Shown one piece after another: positions 62,346 to 64,000 of a stretch of 64,000 bases of DNA; positions within the stretch are counted from its first letter, which is position 1, and every line of letters begins with the position of its first letter. Under the pieces are notes generated by a model that did not search any database, was not told the origin of the DNA, and saw only the letters and a list, made by a program, of their open reading frames with translations. The position numbers and the translations under genes were made by a program. The stretch covers positions 671,122 to 735,121 of the forward strand of contig VZRZ01001998.1 in assembly GCA_013398175.1 (NCBI GenBank), written 5' to 3'. The stretch is from Climacteris rufus. Taxonomy: Eukaryota > Chordata > Aves > Passeriformes > Climacteridae.

Positions 62346-64000
62346 GTGGAGCTTCCACACAGGCTACAGACAGACCGTCAAGCCACAGATAACTTCTCTG
62401 CAAACCTCTTCAAAGTCACTCGACTTAATTAGTAAATTCCAAAAGTGCTGTAACTGTAAAAAAGTCAAAACAATGTCTACCTCAGATCAGTTAAATGGCA
62501 GATTCTGAAAGACCATCTTCCACTTGAAATGAAAATATCTGTTTTTTTTCCCTCTGCACCAGTGAACTTGGGTAACATTAATTCTTTTTTTTTTTCTCAA
62601 GCTGACCTCTGTCCTTCCTTCTCTTACCCTTTCACCCTATCTTCATGTATTGTTATCTTGTCTGCATTAAGCTTATAACTCTTTACATTTGCAAATTCAC
62701 TTAATCATCAATGTAACTTCCCTTTAAGTTATGCATACTTCAGTTTAATGAAACTGGATTTTCATATCTTAATGGTCTGGGTCTCCAATTGAAATGAATA
62801 TTAAAAAAATGTAAGCAAGCATATCAAGATCTAGCTAATGGATCCATTACAAAGAAACAGGAATAAACCAACTAACTCTAGTATTCTCAAAATCCTTTGT
62901 TCTCTGACAGTTATTAAGAGTCAGTATTAAAAAAGAAAATTGAAATTGTTGTTTTATTAATAAAACCCAAACTTCTGTGAAAAAAGTTATTAGATTCAGA
63001 TGAACAGTCTACCAGGATTGTTCATATCTGCTCAGTGTACTCAGAGTGTTTTAAATCTAAAGTAGTTCAACACCATCTAAATTACTATTTCATTCACTGC
63101 CATTACACCATTTTCCACTGAACACATCCTACCTTTTGCACCCAGTGTTGTTTCTGCTAACAATCTTCCTGAACCACTGCCTGAGGTATTATTAATGACT
63201 AGGAGCCAAGAAATATTGTATTGGTAACCTGGAACCCATTATAGCTAAATGATCAAAATCTCATGATGAAGTAAAGGGCAAGGATATGCTGTACTCATTT
63301 CAAGCTAGTGCTGAGTGTCTTAAGGAAAAAATTCAAAATTTTGAACTGCAGAGTACAATACAGAAGAAAGAATGTATCATTAAGATACAAGGCTTTACAT
63401 GCAGGCTTACATTTACTGTGGATACTCAGTCTCTTCTTTTACATTAAATTATTATTAAAATTTCACCAAATATTTAATTGGAAGGGACAGAAAACCTGAA
63501 TTCACTGCCCTTTATATCAGCCACTCAAGAATAAACTATGTTAAATCAGACCAAAGGTCTTCCCCAGATGTTTAAGAAAAAGAACCATATAATCTTAGTG
63601 TTCAGAAATGGTTCTTGAAATAATTTTCCATAGTAACTGATGTCTATTTTTGCTGTAAGAAATTACTTTCTGCTTCTCATATTTACTTTTACTTTGATTC
63701 TTTCATATTACATAAATACAGTAAAAAATCCACAGAATAATTTTTGTAGATGCTGATGCCTGTGAGATTCTTTGCAATCTGTTTAAAAAAAAAAAAAAAG
63801 ATAAAAAAATCCAGGCAAAATATAGTGAGTACCCTATTATTCAACCAAGGGGAGCAATGAAAGAAACTTGAACAGATTTCCCAGAGTTGTGTAGACCACA
63901 GGAGCATGCATTTGCAGTCAAAATAATACTAGCTCACAGGAATAAAACTGAATTCTTAGCGTGACATCAAGGCAACTTGATCAGAGTAGCATTTCTTAAA
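62346..64000. other. Gene-free AT-rich unique DNA
   Basis: No gene or transposon recognised. A T11 run near 62586 and an A15 run (63785-63799) are present. Frames stay below 75 codons. Confidence 0.55.

Noticed and set aside
1..64000. CRISPR arrays, bacterial operons, tRNA or rRNA genes
   Set aside because: No regularly spaced repeats, no clustered prokaryote-type genes and no recognisable RNA gene sequence; the CR1 repeats show vertebrate (avian) nuclear DNA.

Overview
The window looks like vertebrate nuclear DNA from a bird, most likely a songbird-type (passerine) genome. The evidence is five truncated CR1 LINE copies with the typical avian CR1 3' end (four on the minus strand, one on the plus strand), plus a solo retroviral LTR opening with TGTCCTGGGTT, an opening I associate with songbird ERV families. 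The DNA is AT-rich and CpG-poor, with many homopolymer runs. There are no bacterial-type operons, no CRISPR array and no rRNA or tRNA gene that I can recognise. I found no intact protein-coding gene. The window is either intergenic (a gene desert) or lies inside one or more long introns.

Layout. 1-4.3 kb: unique AT-rich DNA. 4.3-4.8 kb: a short 30-bp duplication with a hairpin, then a decayed L1-type LINE ORF1 fragment. 7.0 kb: a possible L2 remnant, followed by an exon-like open stretch. 8.8 kb: an 11-bp-stem hairpin. 11.1 kb: a TA/TG/CA microsatellite. 11.85-12.19 kb: a frameshifted Ty3/gypsy-type reverse transcriptase/RNase H fragment, with a weaker integrase-like trace at 14.4-14.8 kb. 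17.1-17.6, 19.9-20.2, 27.0-27.3 and 61.9-62.3 kb: minus-strand CR1 tails. 28.08-28.78 kb: a solo LTR with an imperfect 5-bp target duplication. 29.37-29.45 kb: a 41-bp tandem duplication. 30.7-31.7 kb: unique DNA rich in homeodomain/octamer-like words, with a strong G-quadruplex motif and a CCAAT box. 34.7-35.0 kb: a plus-strand CR1 3' end. 35-61 kb: mostly unique AT-rich DNA with only small tandem repeats. 61.05-61.18 kb: an old MIR SINE remnant.

The most interesting items are fossil retroelement coding fragments of classes uncommon in birds (L1-type ORF1 and Ty3/gypsy pol), the G-quadruplex/CCAAT/homeodomain-site cluster near 31.5 kb, and a few exon-like segments with good splice signals. 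I could not convincingly identify a new biological system. Most long open frames are explained by CR1 tails or by chance, and several have no ATG at their beginning.
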